Below are positions 27,040 to 36,670 of a stretch of 64,000 nt of DNA, piece after piece. The position numbers and the translations under genes were made by a program. Origin of the DNA: Pseudomonas laurylsulfativorans (GTDB taxonomy: Bacteria; Pseudomonadota; Gammaproteobacteria; Pseudomonadales; Pseudomonadaceae); NCBI RefSeq assembly GCF_002906155.1, contig NZ_MUJK01000003.1, positions 372,001 to 436,000 on the forward strand, written 5' to 3'. The notes beneath the pieces are model-generated. The model was not told the origin of the DNA. It saw only the letters and a list, made by a program, of their open reading frames with translations, and searched no databases. Each line of letters opens with the position of its first letter. The stretch's first letter is position 1.

Positions 27040-27912
27040 TTATGGTTCGATATGATTTTTGTTGAAGGTGTTTAGGTGGGAGCGTAATTCTGGTTCGCTT
27101 TTAGTACAGTCGTGCCTTATATTTTTATCGCAAAACCATTCGTCCATAGCTTCAATGGTTTGAATGTTTCGAAATTTATTAAGTTGAATTTTGTTGTAAT
27201 TTGAATCATCCCTTATACGAATGGGAGAACCACAGAGATTTGTGAAGGTATTTCGTTTTATGAGGTTTTCACTTGAGTGATGCGCTAAGTAAACTGCGTG
27301 TAACAGTCCACAGCTTTGCACGTTCTTGATGTTGATAAATTCGTTGCCAGAAACATCGTTCTGACGAGAATTTACAAATCTAATCACAGCAGTGCTCGGA
27401 GGTGAGTCGGGTGAGGTTTGACCAATATTTTCGAAGCGCATGTTGTATATTTTATTGTGAGCGTTGAATTCTCGTTGGTTCTCTCTGTTGCCTTCGATGG
27501 ATATCGCTGTTAAATAGTTTCTAATATGCAGGTTGCCGATGATTACGTTGGATCCATAACCATCTTTCGATAAAACTCTGAGCCATGTTAGTTGCTCGCC
27601 GTTACCATCAAACATTGGCAGGCGCAAATTGCTTGGCTCGGAAGTAAATTCATAGTGAACACCTTGTTTCGGGCGCAAAATTGCTGCCTGTTTATTATAG
27701 GTGCCTCCATGAATCAAGAATTTTACAGTGGAAATGTTCGAAGAAGAAAGTTCGTAAGAATGGTCAATCGCTTGCTGCAAGGATAAAAATGTAGTGACTC
27801 CATTGATTTCATTTTGGGCTATATGGATTTCAATAATATTTACTTTGCTGGTGATGTCTGCGACAGAAATAAGGGGGATTTGCAGTAAAATAAATAACAA
27901 AAATTTAAACAC
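27040..27912 (-). CDS. Secreted right-handed beta-helix protein
   Basis: The 290-residue product has a signal peptide (residues 1-18, FKFLLFILLQIPLISVADI) and a body of short repeated strands with N and I ladders (NLHIRNYLTAISIEGN, NKIYNMRFENIG, NDVSGNEFINIKNV, NLIKRNTFTNL, NKIQLNKF), the pattern of a right-handed parallel beta-helix as in pectate lyases. Such periplasmic proteins in capsule loci are often lyases, epimerases or depolymerases. I cannot name a catalytic motif. The start is GTG, with AGGA 9 nt upstream. The gene is AT-rich and 36 bp downstream of the GT4 gene. Confidence 0.75.
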   Translation of the reverse strand: MFKFLLFILLQIPLISVADITSKVNIIEIHIAQNEINGVTTFLSLQQAIDHSYELSSSNISTVKFLIHGGTYNKQAAILRPKQGVHYEFTSEPSNLRLPMFDGNGEQLTWLRVLSKDGYGSNVIIGNLHIRNYLTAISIEGNRENQREFNAHNKIYNMRFENIGQTSPDSPPSTAVIRFVNSRQNDVSGNEFINIKNVQSCGLLHAVYLAHHSSENLIKRNTFTNLCGSPIRIRDDSNYNKIQLNKFRNIQTIEAMDEWFCDKNIRHDCTKSEPELRSHLNTFNKNHIEP

Positions 27913-27948
27913 GTGGAGAATCCTGGCGGCATAATATTGGTTTAGCTG

Positions 27949-29148
27949 TTAAAGTGTGCTCCGGTACAGTTCAAGATATTTTTCCCCGTTTTTTGACCAG
28001 AGACGTTCTTTCGTAACGAAAGCAAAACCTTTATTGATTAAATCAAGATGGTTGTATCTGTTTAGATGCTGCGTCAAGATTGCTTGTGCTAGTAACGACG
28101 GATTATCTGCCTGTATGAATATAGCATGGTCACCATCAAGAATTTCCTTATATCCACCTACATTTGAACATATAAGATTTTTTCTATGGAGAAGAGCCTC
28201 TAAAGGTTTTAACGGGGTAACTTTTTCGCTGACTTCTCCCGATTTTCTATAATTTATAATCGTATCTAGTTGGTTATATATATTTAGTGCTTCGTCTGGG
28301 TGGAATTTCCCATGGAAATGAACGGATACCCCTAGGCTGTCGCTAAGAGATTCGAGAGCTTTCCGCGAGCTTCCATCTCCATATATATGAAAATCAATTT
28401 CGACGCCCTGATCACTTAGAATTTTTAGAGCGTGTATCACATAATCTAAGCCTTCAAGTTCAATAACGGATCCCACATATCCGAATCGTTGTTTTAAATC
28501 TCTATTTTGAAGGGGGGCGCATGTAGTTATAGAATCGTCGTCAATCCCATTTTTAATGACGCTGACTGAGCGTTGTTTATTATTTTGTGGGAGCGCCTCT
28601 ACATAATTTTTAAGGCCGTCTGAAATGGTTACTATTTTTTGACAGTTGTTGAGGCAGAATTTTTCTAATGAAGCTGCTAGGCGTTTGGTTAGGTTGCTAG
28701 CTTTGAAGTTATCATTTTCAAACCAAAGACTTCTTAGTTCATATACAACTGGTTTTTTAAAGAGCCAACCCCAAAAAATTGTCGGGGCTGCACAAAGGAA
28801 GGTTGCGTGGGCGTGCAAAATGTCAGGATTTTCTCTTCTTATAACGTGCGCAATACGAAAGAAAAAATAAGGGAGGGTGATTATTTTTTTTATTTTTATA
28901 AAGGTACTGCTCTTTAATCCTACACTCAGGTTTTTGAAAATATAACTCCGGTAAACCTTAACGGCAATTTTTGGAAACAGCTCTATTTTTGTAGCTAGTT
29001 TTTTCTCAAATGGCTCTTGAAATGGTGATGTTAGAGCTACATTCTCAATTCCAAGAGTTGAGGTCCATTTTAATATTAGGTTTGTACGGGTTGATGATCC
29101 GCTTATGTTGGGTGATGATTGATGTAGTATGTGAAGAACTTTAAGCAT
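27949..29148 (-). CDS. GT4-type glycosyltransferase
   Basis: The 399-residue product is a cytoplasmic GT-B glycosyltransferase. The N-terminus MLKVLHILHQSSPNISG and PDILHAHATFLCA belong to the acceptor domain; the donor domain has RFGYVGSVIELEGLDYVIHAL, HFHGKFHPDEALNIYNQLD and the E-x7-E-like region around SEKVTPLKPLEALLHRK. It probably adds a middle sugar of the repeat unit; donor unknown. It overlaps the wzy stop by 8 bp and is AT-rich. Confidence 0.88.
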   Translation of the reverse strand: MLKVLHILHQSSPNISGSSTRTNLILKWTSTLGIENVALTSPFQEPFEKKLATKIELFPKIAVKVYRSYIFKNLSVGLKSSTFIKIKKIITLPYFFFRIAHVIRRENPDILHAHATFLCAAPTIFWGWLFKKPVVYELRSLWFENDNFKASNLTKRLAASLEKFCLNNCQKIVTISDGLKNYVEALPQNNKQRSVSVIKNGIDDDSITTCAPLQNRDLKQRFGYVGSVIELEGLDYVIHALKILSDQGVEIDFHIYGDGSSRKALESLSDSLGVSVHFHGKFHPDEALNIYNQLDTIINYRKSGEVSEKVTPLKPLEALLHRKNLICSNVGGYKEILDGDHAIFIQADNPSLLAQAILTQHLNRYNHLDLINKGFAFVTKERLWSKNGEKYLELYRSTL

Positions 29149-30421
29149 TGTTTTTTCTCAGAAAGAAGAAGGTGTAGAAAAAAGCAATAATAATGAATGT
29201 TAAGTACTCTGGCTTCGGAAAGCCTCTGTGGAAAAGATGGATGAATTGAAACACTAAGATTGAGTACACAGCTGCGTATTTAGGGTTCTTAACCGTAGCT
29301 GCATAACTTCTAGTTAGAATTGTGGCGAGGATAATCATTCCAATAATGCCGTAATACTTGAAATCCAAAAACAGTCCGCCAACGATGCCGGGAGTTAACC
29401 CACCCCCGCCGATGCGCCCTATCTCGTCACCAAAAAGTTTCCCGGCCGCATCATGATTTCCTGGTAATAGTGTATAAAAGTCTGAAAAGAAAATATTGCT
29501 GACTAGCTCTAAGTTGTTGTTTATTATCTGATTTGCAAGTCCTGTTGTTTCTTTGAAAGCTAAGTAAAACGGTAGGATGATAAAAACAAAAATCGAGTCG
29601 CTTTGAAAATATTGCTGTGCGATGTCTCCTGCTGAAGACCAAGTTTGGCTATTGTATCGCCTGATATAAAATCCAGATGCAATAGTTATAAAAAACGCTA
29701 AAGAGGAAAAGCCAAAAATCTTGAGAAATTTTTTACTTCGAAGTGTTGATTTTTTAATTGATTCGCGGGTTCGTCGATTAATAAGCCCGATCATTACGAG
29801 TAATGCGTAGGAGGCTATAAAAGAAACTGCTGTTCCCCTCGCACCAATAAATACACTTGGCAGGGAGATCAGTGCGAATAGGAAAAGTTTTCGTCGTTGG
29901 CTATATGGAAGAAAATATAGAATAGGGATAATAGGAAGCGGGCTTCTGATAACATAGCCTAGCCAAGCAGGGATATTGAATCTTAAATCCTGATTCAGGA
30001 AAATGTTCCCCGTCGTAACGAGTACTAGACCTAGTGCTGCATAAGCAACTGCTAGGTGTGCTAAGAGTAAGGCTTGGAAAGTCCCATTGCGTACTGTTTT
30101 TACTTTTTCAAGAGGAGGGTAGCGTGTGGGGATTTTAATACTGAGCAATAGGTTTGTAATAGCAAATGCGCCGAGGAATAAGTGGAATGCATACATTCCT
30201 TCATCTGTTATGAATCCTCGGTAGTTAGATATGTTTAGGAGCGAAATTCCATAATACCCAAGTATAAAGTACAGTATTATCTTTGAGTTTATGTCTCGGG
30301 CGAAGTATAAGCAGGAAATCAGTGTAGCCATTAATGATATGTAGTAGAAATAATAATTTCCGTTGCAAAGCGCTGAAATCAAAAAGAAGAAAGGGAGAAA
30401 GATGTATATCAGCGTTCTCAA
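29141..30421 (-). CDS. wzy: Polysaccharide repeat-unit polymerase Wzy
   Basis: Wzy joins lipid-linked repeat units in the periplasm. The 426-residue product has about eleven or twelve hydrophobic segments and a large periplasmic loop (around LLPGNHDAAGKLFGDEIG) in the second half, the layout of Wzy proteins. Sequence similarity in this family is low, so the call rests on topology, length and position between wzx/acetyltransferase and glycosyltransferase genes. It overlaps its neighbours on both sides by 4-8 bp and is very AT-rich. Confidence 0.8.
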   Translation of the reverse strand: MRTLIYIFLPFFFLISALCNGNYYFYYISLMATLISCLYFARDINSKIILYFILGYYGISLLNISNYRGFITDEGMYAFHLFLGAFAITNLLLSIKIPTRYPPLEKVKTVRNGTFQALLLAHLAVAYAALGLVLVTTGNIFLNQDLRFNIPAWLGYVIRSPLPIIPILYFLPYSQRRKLFLFALISLPSVFIGARGTAVSFIASYALLVMIGLINRRTRESIKKSTLRSKKFLKIFGFSSLAFFITIASGFYIRRYNSQTWSSAGDIAQQYFQSDSIFVFIILPFYLAFKETTGLANQIINNNLELVSNIFFSDFYTLLPGNHDAAGKLFGDEIGRIGGGGLTPGIVGGLFLDFKYYGIIGMIILATILTRSYAATVKNPKYAAVYSILVFQFIHLFHRGFPKPEYLTFIIIAFFYTFFFLRKNNA

Positions 30422-30912
30422 GATCTATGTCCTATTACTTTTGCTGGGACTCCGGCAACTATTGTATAGGGGGGGGTGCTGTGGGTTACAACACTACCGG
30501 CAGCAATAACACATCCGTTGCCTATGGTTACTCCTGGTAGCAATATTGCGTTACATGCAATCCAAACATCAGTGCCAATTATAACGGGTTTTCGTTCGTA
30601 GCCTTGTTGTTGAATATCGATAGACATGTCTTTGTATAAATGATTTTGAGAGTAGATTGTTACGTTGGGGCCGATTAAAGTTCGGCTTCCTATTTCTACA
30701 CCTCCGCCAGCATTGATTAAGCAGTTTCTGTTAATTGAAATATTGTCGCCTAGCTGTAGTTTTGATGGGCTATCAATATGAATGCCATCCCATATTTTAA
30801 CATTTATCCCGCGCTTGTAAGGGAGTGCCGCATTTCTTATATGGCAGCCTATGTTTCCTGGGATTAAAGAGGTTAGTTTCATTGTCCATAGAATTAATTC
30901 ATATTTGATCAT
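30418..30912 (-). CDS. Left-handed beta-helix acyltransferase
   Basis: The 164-residue product contains hexapeptide repeats (INRNCLINAGGGVEIGSRTLIGPNVTI, VIIGTDVWIACNAILLPGVTIGNGCVIAAGSVV) of the WbbJ/LacA type, with a probable catalytic His in IYSQNHLY. It probably acetylates a sugar of the repeat unit. Overlaps of 4 bp with wzx and wzy indicate one translationally coupled operon. Confidence 0.87.
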   Translation of the reverse strand: MIKYELILWTMKLTSLIPGNIGCHIRNAALPYKRGINVKIWDGIHIDSPSKLQLGDNISINRNCLINAGGGVEIGSRTLIGPNVTIYSQNHLYKDMSIDIQQQGYERKPVIIGTDVWIACNAILLPGVTIGNGCVIAAGSVVTHSTPPYTIVAGVPAKVIGHRS

Positions 30913-32093
30913 TTTTTTTCTGAGAGCACCGTATGCGTAAAAATAACTGCCCTAGAAAGCCACAGGGCAATAAAGAGTGTCAGTAGGCTATTCGTTGTGA
31001 TGTCGTAACTGAGCGTGGAGAAAATTGCGAAGATAGCAATGATTGCCGTGGCGGAGTAAATATTTGATTTCCATATGTCCTTAGCAGAAGCTCTGCTTCC
31101 CATTACGGAGGAAAGCAAAGAGTAAATGCACTTTATGGATACCAGGAAGTAGCTCAGTAACATGTTTAGCCAGGTTATTTTTAACTCAATAAGTGGTGAT
31201 ATTAAATAAATGCATCCACCAAATAAGAAAAACGCTGTTGTTATTTTTATCAGCAGTGTCCGTGTCTTGTGTATAAATAAATTATTTGAGAAGTTGGTTT
31301 TGAAAAAAATTGCCTCCCTAAATCCAATATAAGAAGCGATCATGTTGAAGGGGAAAATTAAAATCATGGAAAAATAAACATATTCGGTAAATAGGGATTG
31401 GCCCGAAAATTTTTCAGCCAAAATTCGATCGAAGCTACCTAGTACGGTCATTATTGCCAGAGAGAAAGAAAACGCTAGTGCGGTGCTAAGAGGTGATTGG
31501 TTTGATCTGATTATTGCTAGTGATTTCGCGTTTTTTAAAAAATAATAGATATTTAATAATCCAGCGAGTGCAATTGTTGTTAATAAGGCGCTCTCCAGGG
31601 CTGAGCTTAAACTGAGAATGCAAATTAAGACGCCGAGGAAAATTGAGAATTTCCAGGCGCCAGAGATAAGCTGAGCTTCCACAAAACTACTTTTTATTCT
31701 AGAAATATTGTAGTTGATCAGTGAGAGACAGAAAGTAAGAGTAAGTAGTGAGATCCAGAGCGTGCTGAGTTGGTTGGGGAAAATAACTTTAGTTATTATT
31801 GGGCTAAAAGTAACTGATATTGCTATTCCTATGCCAGTGCAGCATGCGGAGGTTTTGTCGATTTCAAATTTGTTGTTGTTGTATCTCCCGTAGCGAATTA
31901 TTAGTTGTTCCATTCCGCCGAGTGCGAATGAGCTTAGTATGGTGGTAATTGTAATTATGTAAGATAAGGATAAGTAATCTGAGGGTGTTAAAAATTTTTT
32001 TGTTAGGATGTTTGAGAGGAATAACGCTCCGGACCCTGCACACATAATAAGAAAGGATAAGTGGGTTCGTAATATTAAAAATAGCGTATTCAT
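30909..32093 (-). CDS. wzx: Repeat-unit flippase Wzx
   Basis: Wzx moves undecaprenyl-linked repeat units across the inner membrane. The 394-residue product has about twelve membrane helices and begins with the MOP-superfamily pattern (GSGALFLSNILTKKFLTPSDYLSLSYI). Position at the head of the wzx-acetyltransferase-wzy-GT block supports the call. The ribosome site is weak (TAGC at -14). AT-rich like its downstream neighbours. Confidence 0.82.
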   Translation of the reverse strand: MNTLFLILRTHLSFLIMCAGSGALFLSNILTKKFLTPSDYLSLSYIITITTILSSFALGGMEQLIIRYGRYNNNKFEIDKTSACCTGIGIAISVTFSPIITKVIFPNQLSTLWISLLTLTFCLSLINYNISRIKSSFVEAQLISGAWKFSIFLGVLICILSLSSALESALLTTIALAGLLNIYYFLKNAKSLAIIRSNQSPLSTALAFSFSLAIMTVLGSFDRILAEKFSGQSLFTEYVYFSMILIFPFNMIASYIGFREAIFFKTNFSNNLFIHKTRTLLIKITTAFFLFGGCIYLISPLIELKITWLNMLLSYFLVSIKCIYSLLSSVMGSRASAKDIWKSNIYSATAIIAIFAIFSTLSYDITTNSLLTLFIALWLSRAVIFTHTVLSEKK

Positions 32094-32540
32094 ATTTGCT
32101 TTTGCTAGAGGTGAATAAAAAGTCGATAGGTTATTTGTCTGTCATAGAGGGTTGTGTTTTTATTAAGTGTTGCGAGTGCGTGCTTAGCTGTCTTTGAATA
32201 TTATGTAATTTATTGTTGTAGTGGATGTGTTGCTGGTATTTAGTGTGGCGATGGCTAATTGGTAGTGGTAGGGAAGGATATTAAAGTAGTGAGTGCTATA
32301 GAAGGCGGTTTTTGTTGGTTTTATATGTTGTGAGTTTGAGGTGGTGGTTTTCTCGCGCGATTATTTTTATCTGGCTTGAAGCGCTGAGTGAATAGTTCTT
32401 TTGCCCCAAAAAGCCCCGTTAAACGGGGCAGGTTTTGAGGTGATGCTTCGCTTTTTTTGAACTCGTAGATTGAGTTGTTAGCCCTGCAGAGTCTAACTAG
32501 GTATCTATCTTTGGGGGCTATTTATGTCGGGTTCGCGAAA
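32094..32540. other. AT-rich gap between wecC and wzx
   Basis: This 447-bp gap is AT-rich and marks the sharp composition change between wecC and the wzx block. Its right end contains the terminator listed separately. No convincing promoter, gene or REP is visible, so how wzx is transcribed (own promoter or readthrough) is open. Confidence 0.5.
32403..32430 (-). terminator. Intrinsic terminator downstream of wecC
   Basis: GCCCCGT (32413-32419) pairs with ACGGGGC (32423-32429) around a 3-nt loop. On the minus strand the stem is followed by TTTTTGGGGC. It lies 110 bp past the wecC stop and separates the GC-richer sugar-nucleotide genes from the AT-rich wzx block. Confidence 0.75.
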
Positions 32541-33812
32541 TTATCTTTGAGCGTAAATTCCGCGTGTATCTACGAAGGAATGTTTTTGAATTGTGCTAGA
32601 AGGTATTTCTTTGAACTCTTTATGATCCACGAGTATCAAAAGAATATCTGCTTCTGATAGTGCGGTTTCCACGCTCGTCAGATTTAGCTTGCCTGACAAT
32701 TCCTGCGGTAGCTCGCTGATGTTTGGTTCTATCGCGAGTACTGGGCCGGGGTGAGTCTCACAAATTTGTTGGGTAATCGCTAGAGCAGGGCTTTCACGCA
32801 AGTCGTCAATATCTGGCTTAAACGCTAGTCCGAAACAAGCAATTGTTACGTCGCGTATTGTCTTATCAGGATTCGTCTGCAGGAATTCAAAAACCGCCAA
32901 TTTTACCTTGTTGATCACCCACTGTGGCTTGCTGTCATTCACTTCTCGAGCAGTACGAATTAAGTGTGCTTGCTCTGGTGACTTACTGACAATGAACCAC
33001 GGATCGACGGCGATGCAGTGCCCACCCACACCGGGTCCAGGTTGTAGGATATTGACCCGCGGATGTCGATTCGCCAAGCGGATTAGTTCCCATACGCTGA
33101 TGTCCAGTTCGTCACAGATCATTGAAAGCTCGTTCGCGAATGCAATGTTAACATCGCGAAAGCTATTTTCAGTAAGCTTGCACATTTCCGCAGTGCGAGC
33201 ATTAGTTACAATGCACTCGCCCTGGACAAAGATTTTGTAAAGGTTAATTGCTGACTCGCAACATTTGGGGGTCATTCCGCCGATCACGCGATCGTTTTGT
33301 ACTAATTCACGTAATACATGCCCGGGTAACACTCGTTCAGGGCAATGAGCGATGCGAATATCCGACTTTTCACCGTGAGTTTGTGGAAAACTCAAATCCG
33401 GGCGAGCGTCGGCCAACCAAGCAGCCATCTGCTCTGTAGCTCCTACAGGGGAAGTTGACTCAAGAATTACCAAGTCACCTTTTTTTAGAACTGGTGCAAT
33501 GCTTTTACTAGCGGACTCAATATAGCCTAAATCCGGTTCGTGATCGCCCTTGAATGGAGTGGGTACTGCAATCAGGAAAGCATCAGCAGGTTCTGGTTGC
33601 GTAGTCGCACGCAGATAGCCTTCAGTTACCGCGGCATGTACAACCATGTCTAGATCTGGTTCTACAATATGAATCTGACCGCGATTGATGGTATCCACCG
33701 CGTTCTGATTAACGTCGACGCCTATTACTTGTTTTTTACGTGAGGCGAAGACTGCCGCCGTTGGCAGGCCAATGTAACCGAGGCCAATAACCGAGATAGT
33801 TGCAAAGGGCAT
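32541..33812 (-). CDS. wecC: UDP-N-acetyl-D-mannosamine dehydrogenase
   Basis: WecC oxidises UDP-ManNAc to UDP-ManNAcA with two NAD+. The 423-residue product has the Rossmann start ISVIGLGYIGLPTAAVFA, the STSPVGATE loop, the ENSFRDVNIAFANEL helix and the catalytic-Cys motif PGPGVGGHCIAVDPWF. The C-terminal domain contains FGLAFKPDIDDLRESPAL. It follows wecB by 58 bp. Together they make UDP-ManNAcA from UDP-GlcNAc. Confidence 0.93.
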   Translation of the reverse strand: MPFATISVIGLGYIGLPTAAVFASRKKQVIGVDVNQNAVDTINRGQIHIVEPDLDMVVHAAVTEGYLRATTQPEPADAFLIAVPTPFKGDHEPDLGYIESASKSIAPVLKKGDLVILESTSPVGATEQMAAWLADARPDLSFPQTHGEKSDIRIAHCPERVLPGHVLRELVQNDRVIGGMTPKCCESAINLYKIFVQGECIVTNARTAEMCKLTENSFRDVNIAFANELSMICDELDISVWELIRLANRHPRVNILQPGPGVGGHCIAVDPWFIVSKSPEQAHLIRTAREVNDSKPQWVINKVKLAVFEFLQTNPDKTIRDVTIACFGLAFKPDIDDLRESPALAITQQICETHPGPVLAIEPNISELPQELSGKLNLTSVETALSEADILLILVDHKEFKEIPSSTIQKHSFVDTRGIYAQR

Positions 33813-33870
33813 TGAGCGTCCTTGATATGTGTTTTTAGGATCAGATAACCACAGCTAAAAGCATGGCGTT

Positions 33871-35001
33871 TTATTTGGTGGCTTGATAGTTAAGTAACGA
33901 CTCAAGAATTCGCTGGCAAGCTTTACCGTCACCGTATGGGTTATGGGCAAAACTCATCGTCCGGTAGGCTGTTTGGTCTGTCAGTAAACGATTCAGTTCC
34001 CTGACGATGTTAGCGGTTTCAGTGCCAACCAGTTTCACCGTACCCGCGGCCACTGCTTCTGGCCGTTCTGTTGTATCGCGCATCACCAGTACCGGCTTAC
34101 CCAAAGATGGCGCTTCCTCTTGAATGCCGCCAGAGTCGGTCAAAATGATGTGAGAGCGGGTCATCATGTGAACAAACGGAAGGTAATCCAAAGGTTCGAT
34201 CAAATGAACATTGTCGATGCCGGTAAGCAACCGGTTGACGGGTTCGCGAACATTGGGGTTGAGGTGCACCGGATAAACAATTTCAGCCTCAGGGTTTTGC
34301 TGAGCGACTTCAATCAACGCATTGCAGATTCGCTCAAATCCGTCGCCGAAGCTTTCTCGGCGATGTCCGGTCACGAGAATCAATTTCCGGGATGGGTCGA
34401 GAAATGCACCCGGTGCGGCGGCTTTTTGATTGAGTTCCTCGTCCTTATCAAGTCGCGCCACTACGTCCAGCAATGCATCAATTACAGTGTTGCCTGTAAC
34501 GATGATGCTTTCGGGATTGACGCCTTCGCGTAGCAGGTTCGATTGTGAGGTTTCGGTCGGCGCGAAGTGCAGGCTGGCCAGGGCACCAGTCAACTTACGA
34601 TTGCCTTCTTCAGGCCAGGGCGAATAGAGATTGCCGGTACGCAGGCCCGCTTCAACGTGCGCAACTGGAATTTGTTGGTAGTAGGCCGCGAGGCTCGCGG
34701 CAAAGGTGGTCGCGGTATCACCGTGGACCAGCACAATATCCGGTTTGAATTGTGCAAATACGCCTTTCAAGCCCTGCAGGATGGCTGTGCTGACATCGGT
34801 CAGGTCCTGGCCGGACTTCATGATATTCAGGTCGAAGTCTGGGGTGATCGAAAACAGGTCAAGTACCTGATCAAGCATTTCTCGGTGCTGGCCTGTGACA
34901 CAAACCCTCGCATCGAAGCGTTCGTCAGAGGCTAGAGCGAGAACCAGAGGGGCCATCTTGATAGCTTCGGGCCGAGTGCCGAAGACGCAGAGGGTTTTCA
35001 T
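33871..35001 (-). CDS. wecB: UDP-N-acetylglucosamine 2-epimerase (non-hydrolysing)
   Basis: WecB interconverts UDP-GlcNAc and UDP-ManNAc. The 376-residue product begins [19 protein letters not shown] and contains [33 protein letters not shown] and the C-terminal [16 protein letters not shown] motif, all typical. The ATG at 35001 matches the family start; the frame runs further upstream without similarity. It follows the initiating transferase by 77 bp. Confidence 0.95.
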   Translation of the reverse strand: MKTLCVFGTRPEAIKMAPLVLALASDERFDARVCVTGQHREMLDQVLDLFSITPDFDLNIMKSGQDLTDVSTAILQGLKGVFAQFKPDIVLVHGDTATTFAASLAAYYQQIPVAHVEAGLRTGNLYSPWPEEGNRKLTGALASLHFAPTETSQSNLLREGVNPESIIVTGNTVIDALLDVVARLDKDEELNQKAAAPGAFLDPSRKLILVTGHRRESFGDGFERICNALIEVAQQNPEAEIVYPVHLNPNVREPVNRLLTGIDNVHLIEPLDYLPFVHMMTRSHIILTDSGGIQEEAPSLGKPVLVMRDTTERPEAVAAGTVKLVGTETANIVRELNRLLTDQTAYRTMSFAHNPYGDGKACQRILESLLNYQATK

Positions 35002-35078
35002 AAAGTACGGACCATTATTTTGGTGAGTCAAGAGTGCGGGGCGAAAGAGCGTTCTGCAGCGAAGGACGTAAGTAGACG

Positions 35079-36575
35079 TCAGTAGATATTTTTTGAGAGG
35101 AGCGTGAAGGGCGTTTTGATCAGGATCTTGATATCCAGCCACAACGACCAGTTGTTGATGTACGCGAGATCAAGCTCTACACGCTTTTCCATCTTGTCGA
35201 TGGTCTCTGTCTCGCCACGATAACCACTGATCTGAGCCAAGCCAGTAATCCCCGGTTTGATCCGATGTCGAGCCATATAGGCATCGATTTTTCCGGTGTA
35301 GTAATCGTTGTGCGCCACGGCGTGAGGACGAGGGCCTACCAGTGACATGCGGCCTTGCAGGGCATTGAACAGTTGCGGCAGTTCGTCGAGGGACGTACGG
35401 CGGATGAACTGGCCGACGCGGGTGACTCGAGGGTCGTCACGGCTGGCCTGTTTGACTTCCTGGTCGTCGTGCATGCGCATCGAGCGGAACTTCCAGACCT
35501 TGATGATCTTGCCGTTCCAGCCGTGGCGTTTCTGTTTGAACAGGATCGGGCCAGGGGATGAGCATTTGACGGCGATGGCGGTGGCCAACAATACCGGACT
35601 GAGGAGAATGATCGCGATGAGTGCGACGGTCCGGTCCATGATCGCTTTAGAGGCGGCGGCGGTGGGGTAGGACGTCAGTGGGCTCTCATTCAGGTGAATG
35701 GCGGGAAGGCCTTCGATATCACTGACGGAGTGGTTGAGCAGGATCAGGCTTTGCAGGTCTGGGGTCCAGATGACGTCGACGCTGGAGTCCAGCAGGTCGA
35801 TGTACAGGCCTTCGATCTGTTCGGCTTCTGTCAGCGGCAAGGCGATGTAAAGGCGGCGAATCTGGTGGGTTGCGATCAGGTCCCGCAAGTGGGCAAGGCT
35901 GCCAATCACCGGGTACAGGCCATTGCTGGGCGAGGGCCGGTCGTCCGCGGCTACCAGGCCAACCAGTGGTTCGTTTCTATTGCGAACCAATTTGTCCGCG
36001 AGTTCTTGGGCCAGGTCGCCGGTGCCGATAATCAGCGAGGTGCGGGCGGCTTGCAGCTTTTGCTGGTAGCGCCGGGAGAAGTTATGCAGCGGCACATAGA
36101 GGCAGGCTTGAAGTGCGAAACCGGCAAACGCGAGAATGATGATGACTTCGCGGGAAAAAAGCTCGCTGGTTTTGGTGACGAACGCAACTACGGTAAGGCC
36201 AGAAAGAAGTGTCAGCCACCCGGCCAGTAAGCGACCAAGTCCTACCAGGTAACCATGGTGTTTATGGTAGACCTGCATCATGGAGTAGGCTGGGACCGAG
36301 CCGAGGAGTATGAATGCCGCAAGTATGCGGTAGTGGGCCTCGACTTCTCCGGTCTTCATCGTTGCCAAAGCACACAGCAGGAGGATGAGGACGGAGATTG
36401 CAGCTAGCCATTGGGTCCAAAAAGTAAGACCTCGATTGTCTGGTAGCTTGGTGTTGCGCTTGCGAATCAAAATAATGTCCCTTGCGTCGATTTGGGCATA
36501 GCCTTCCTGGGTATGCCTGCTGTCTGGAGTGTTCACTCCATGCCGCTTTAGTTGCTGTTTGAGCCTCTCGCACAA
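35079..36575 (-). CDS. Undecaprenyl-phosphate sugar phosphotransferase (WcaJ/WbaP type)
   Basis: This membrane enzyme starts the repeat unit by transferring a sugar-1-phosphate to undecaprenyl phosphate. It has four N-terminal membrane helices, a soluble Rossmann-like middle domain ([17 protein letters not shown]) and a C-terminal sugar transferase domain with [35 protein letters not shown] and SLVGPRPHA. The length is 498 residues from a TTG at 36575; a GTG at 36536 is another possible start and neither has a good ribosome site. It is the first gene behind the ops-bearing leader. Whether it transfers glucose or another hexose cannot be read from sequence. Confidence 0.88.
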   Translation of the reverse strand: MCERLKQQLKRHGVNTPDSRHTQEGYAQIDARDIILIRKRNTKLPDNRGLTFWTQWLAAISVLILLLCALATMKTGEVEAHYRILAAFILLGSVPAYSMMQVYHKHHGYLVGLGRLLAGWLTLLSGLTVVAFVTKTSELFSREVIIILAFAGFALQACLYVPLHNFSRRYQQKLQAARTSLIIGTGDLAQELADKLVRNRNEPLVGLVAADDRPSPSNGLYPVIGSLAHLRDLIATHQIRRLYIALPLTEAEQIEGLYIDLLDSSVDVIWTPDLQSLILLNHSVSDIEGLPAIHLNESPLTSYPTAAASKAIMDRTVALIAIILLSPVLLATAIAVKCSSPGPILFKQKRHGWNGKIIKVWKFRSMRMHDDQEVKQASRDDPRVTRVGQFIRRTSLDELPQLFNALQGRMSLVGPRPHAVAHNDYYTGKIDAYMARHRIKPGITGLAQISGYRGETETIDKMEKRVELDLAYINNWSLWLDIKILIKTPFTLLSKNIY

Positions 36576-36650
36576 ACCGCTCGGTGTCGTGGCGTTCCCA
36601 TTTCCGTGGCAGGGAACGCACTCGCCTTGGCCAATATCAAGGTTTTGGGC

Positions 36651-36670
36651 ACGCTACCGCCCCAGGATTG
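36651..36670 (-). promoter_or_regulatory. ops element (JUMPstart) for RfaH recruitment
   Basis: On the minus strand the leader reads CTGGGGCGGTAGCGTGCC; GGCGGTAGC at 36653-36661 plus the following GTG is an exact ops element, and the preceding GGG matches the wider JUMPstart sequence. It is about 80 nt before the first start codon and some 200 nt after a promoter candidate. ops pauses RNA polymerase and loads RfaH, which is encoded just upstream. Confidence 0.88.

Noticed and set aside
33436..33456. REP-like words CTGTAG and CTCCTACAGG inside wecC
   Set aside because: They lie within a well-matched coding region and lack the palindromic arms.
36262..36621. Alternative frame upstream of the initiating transferase as its extended N-terminus
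   Set aside because: It is a different frame lacking membrane helices and overlapping the real gene.
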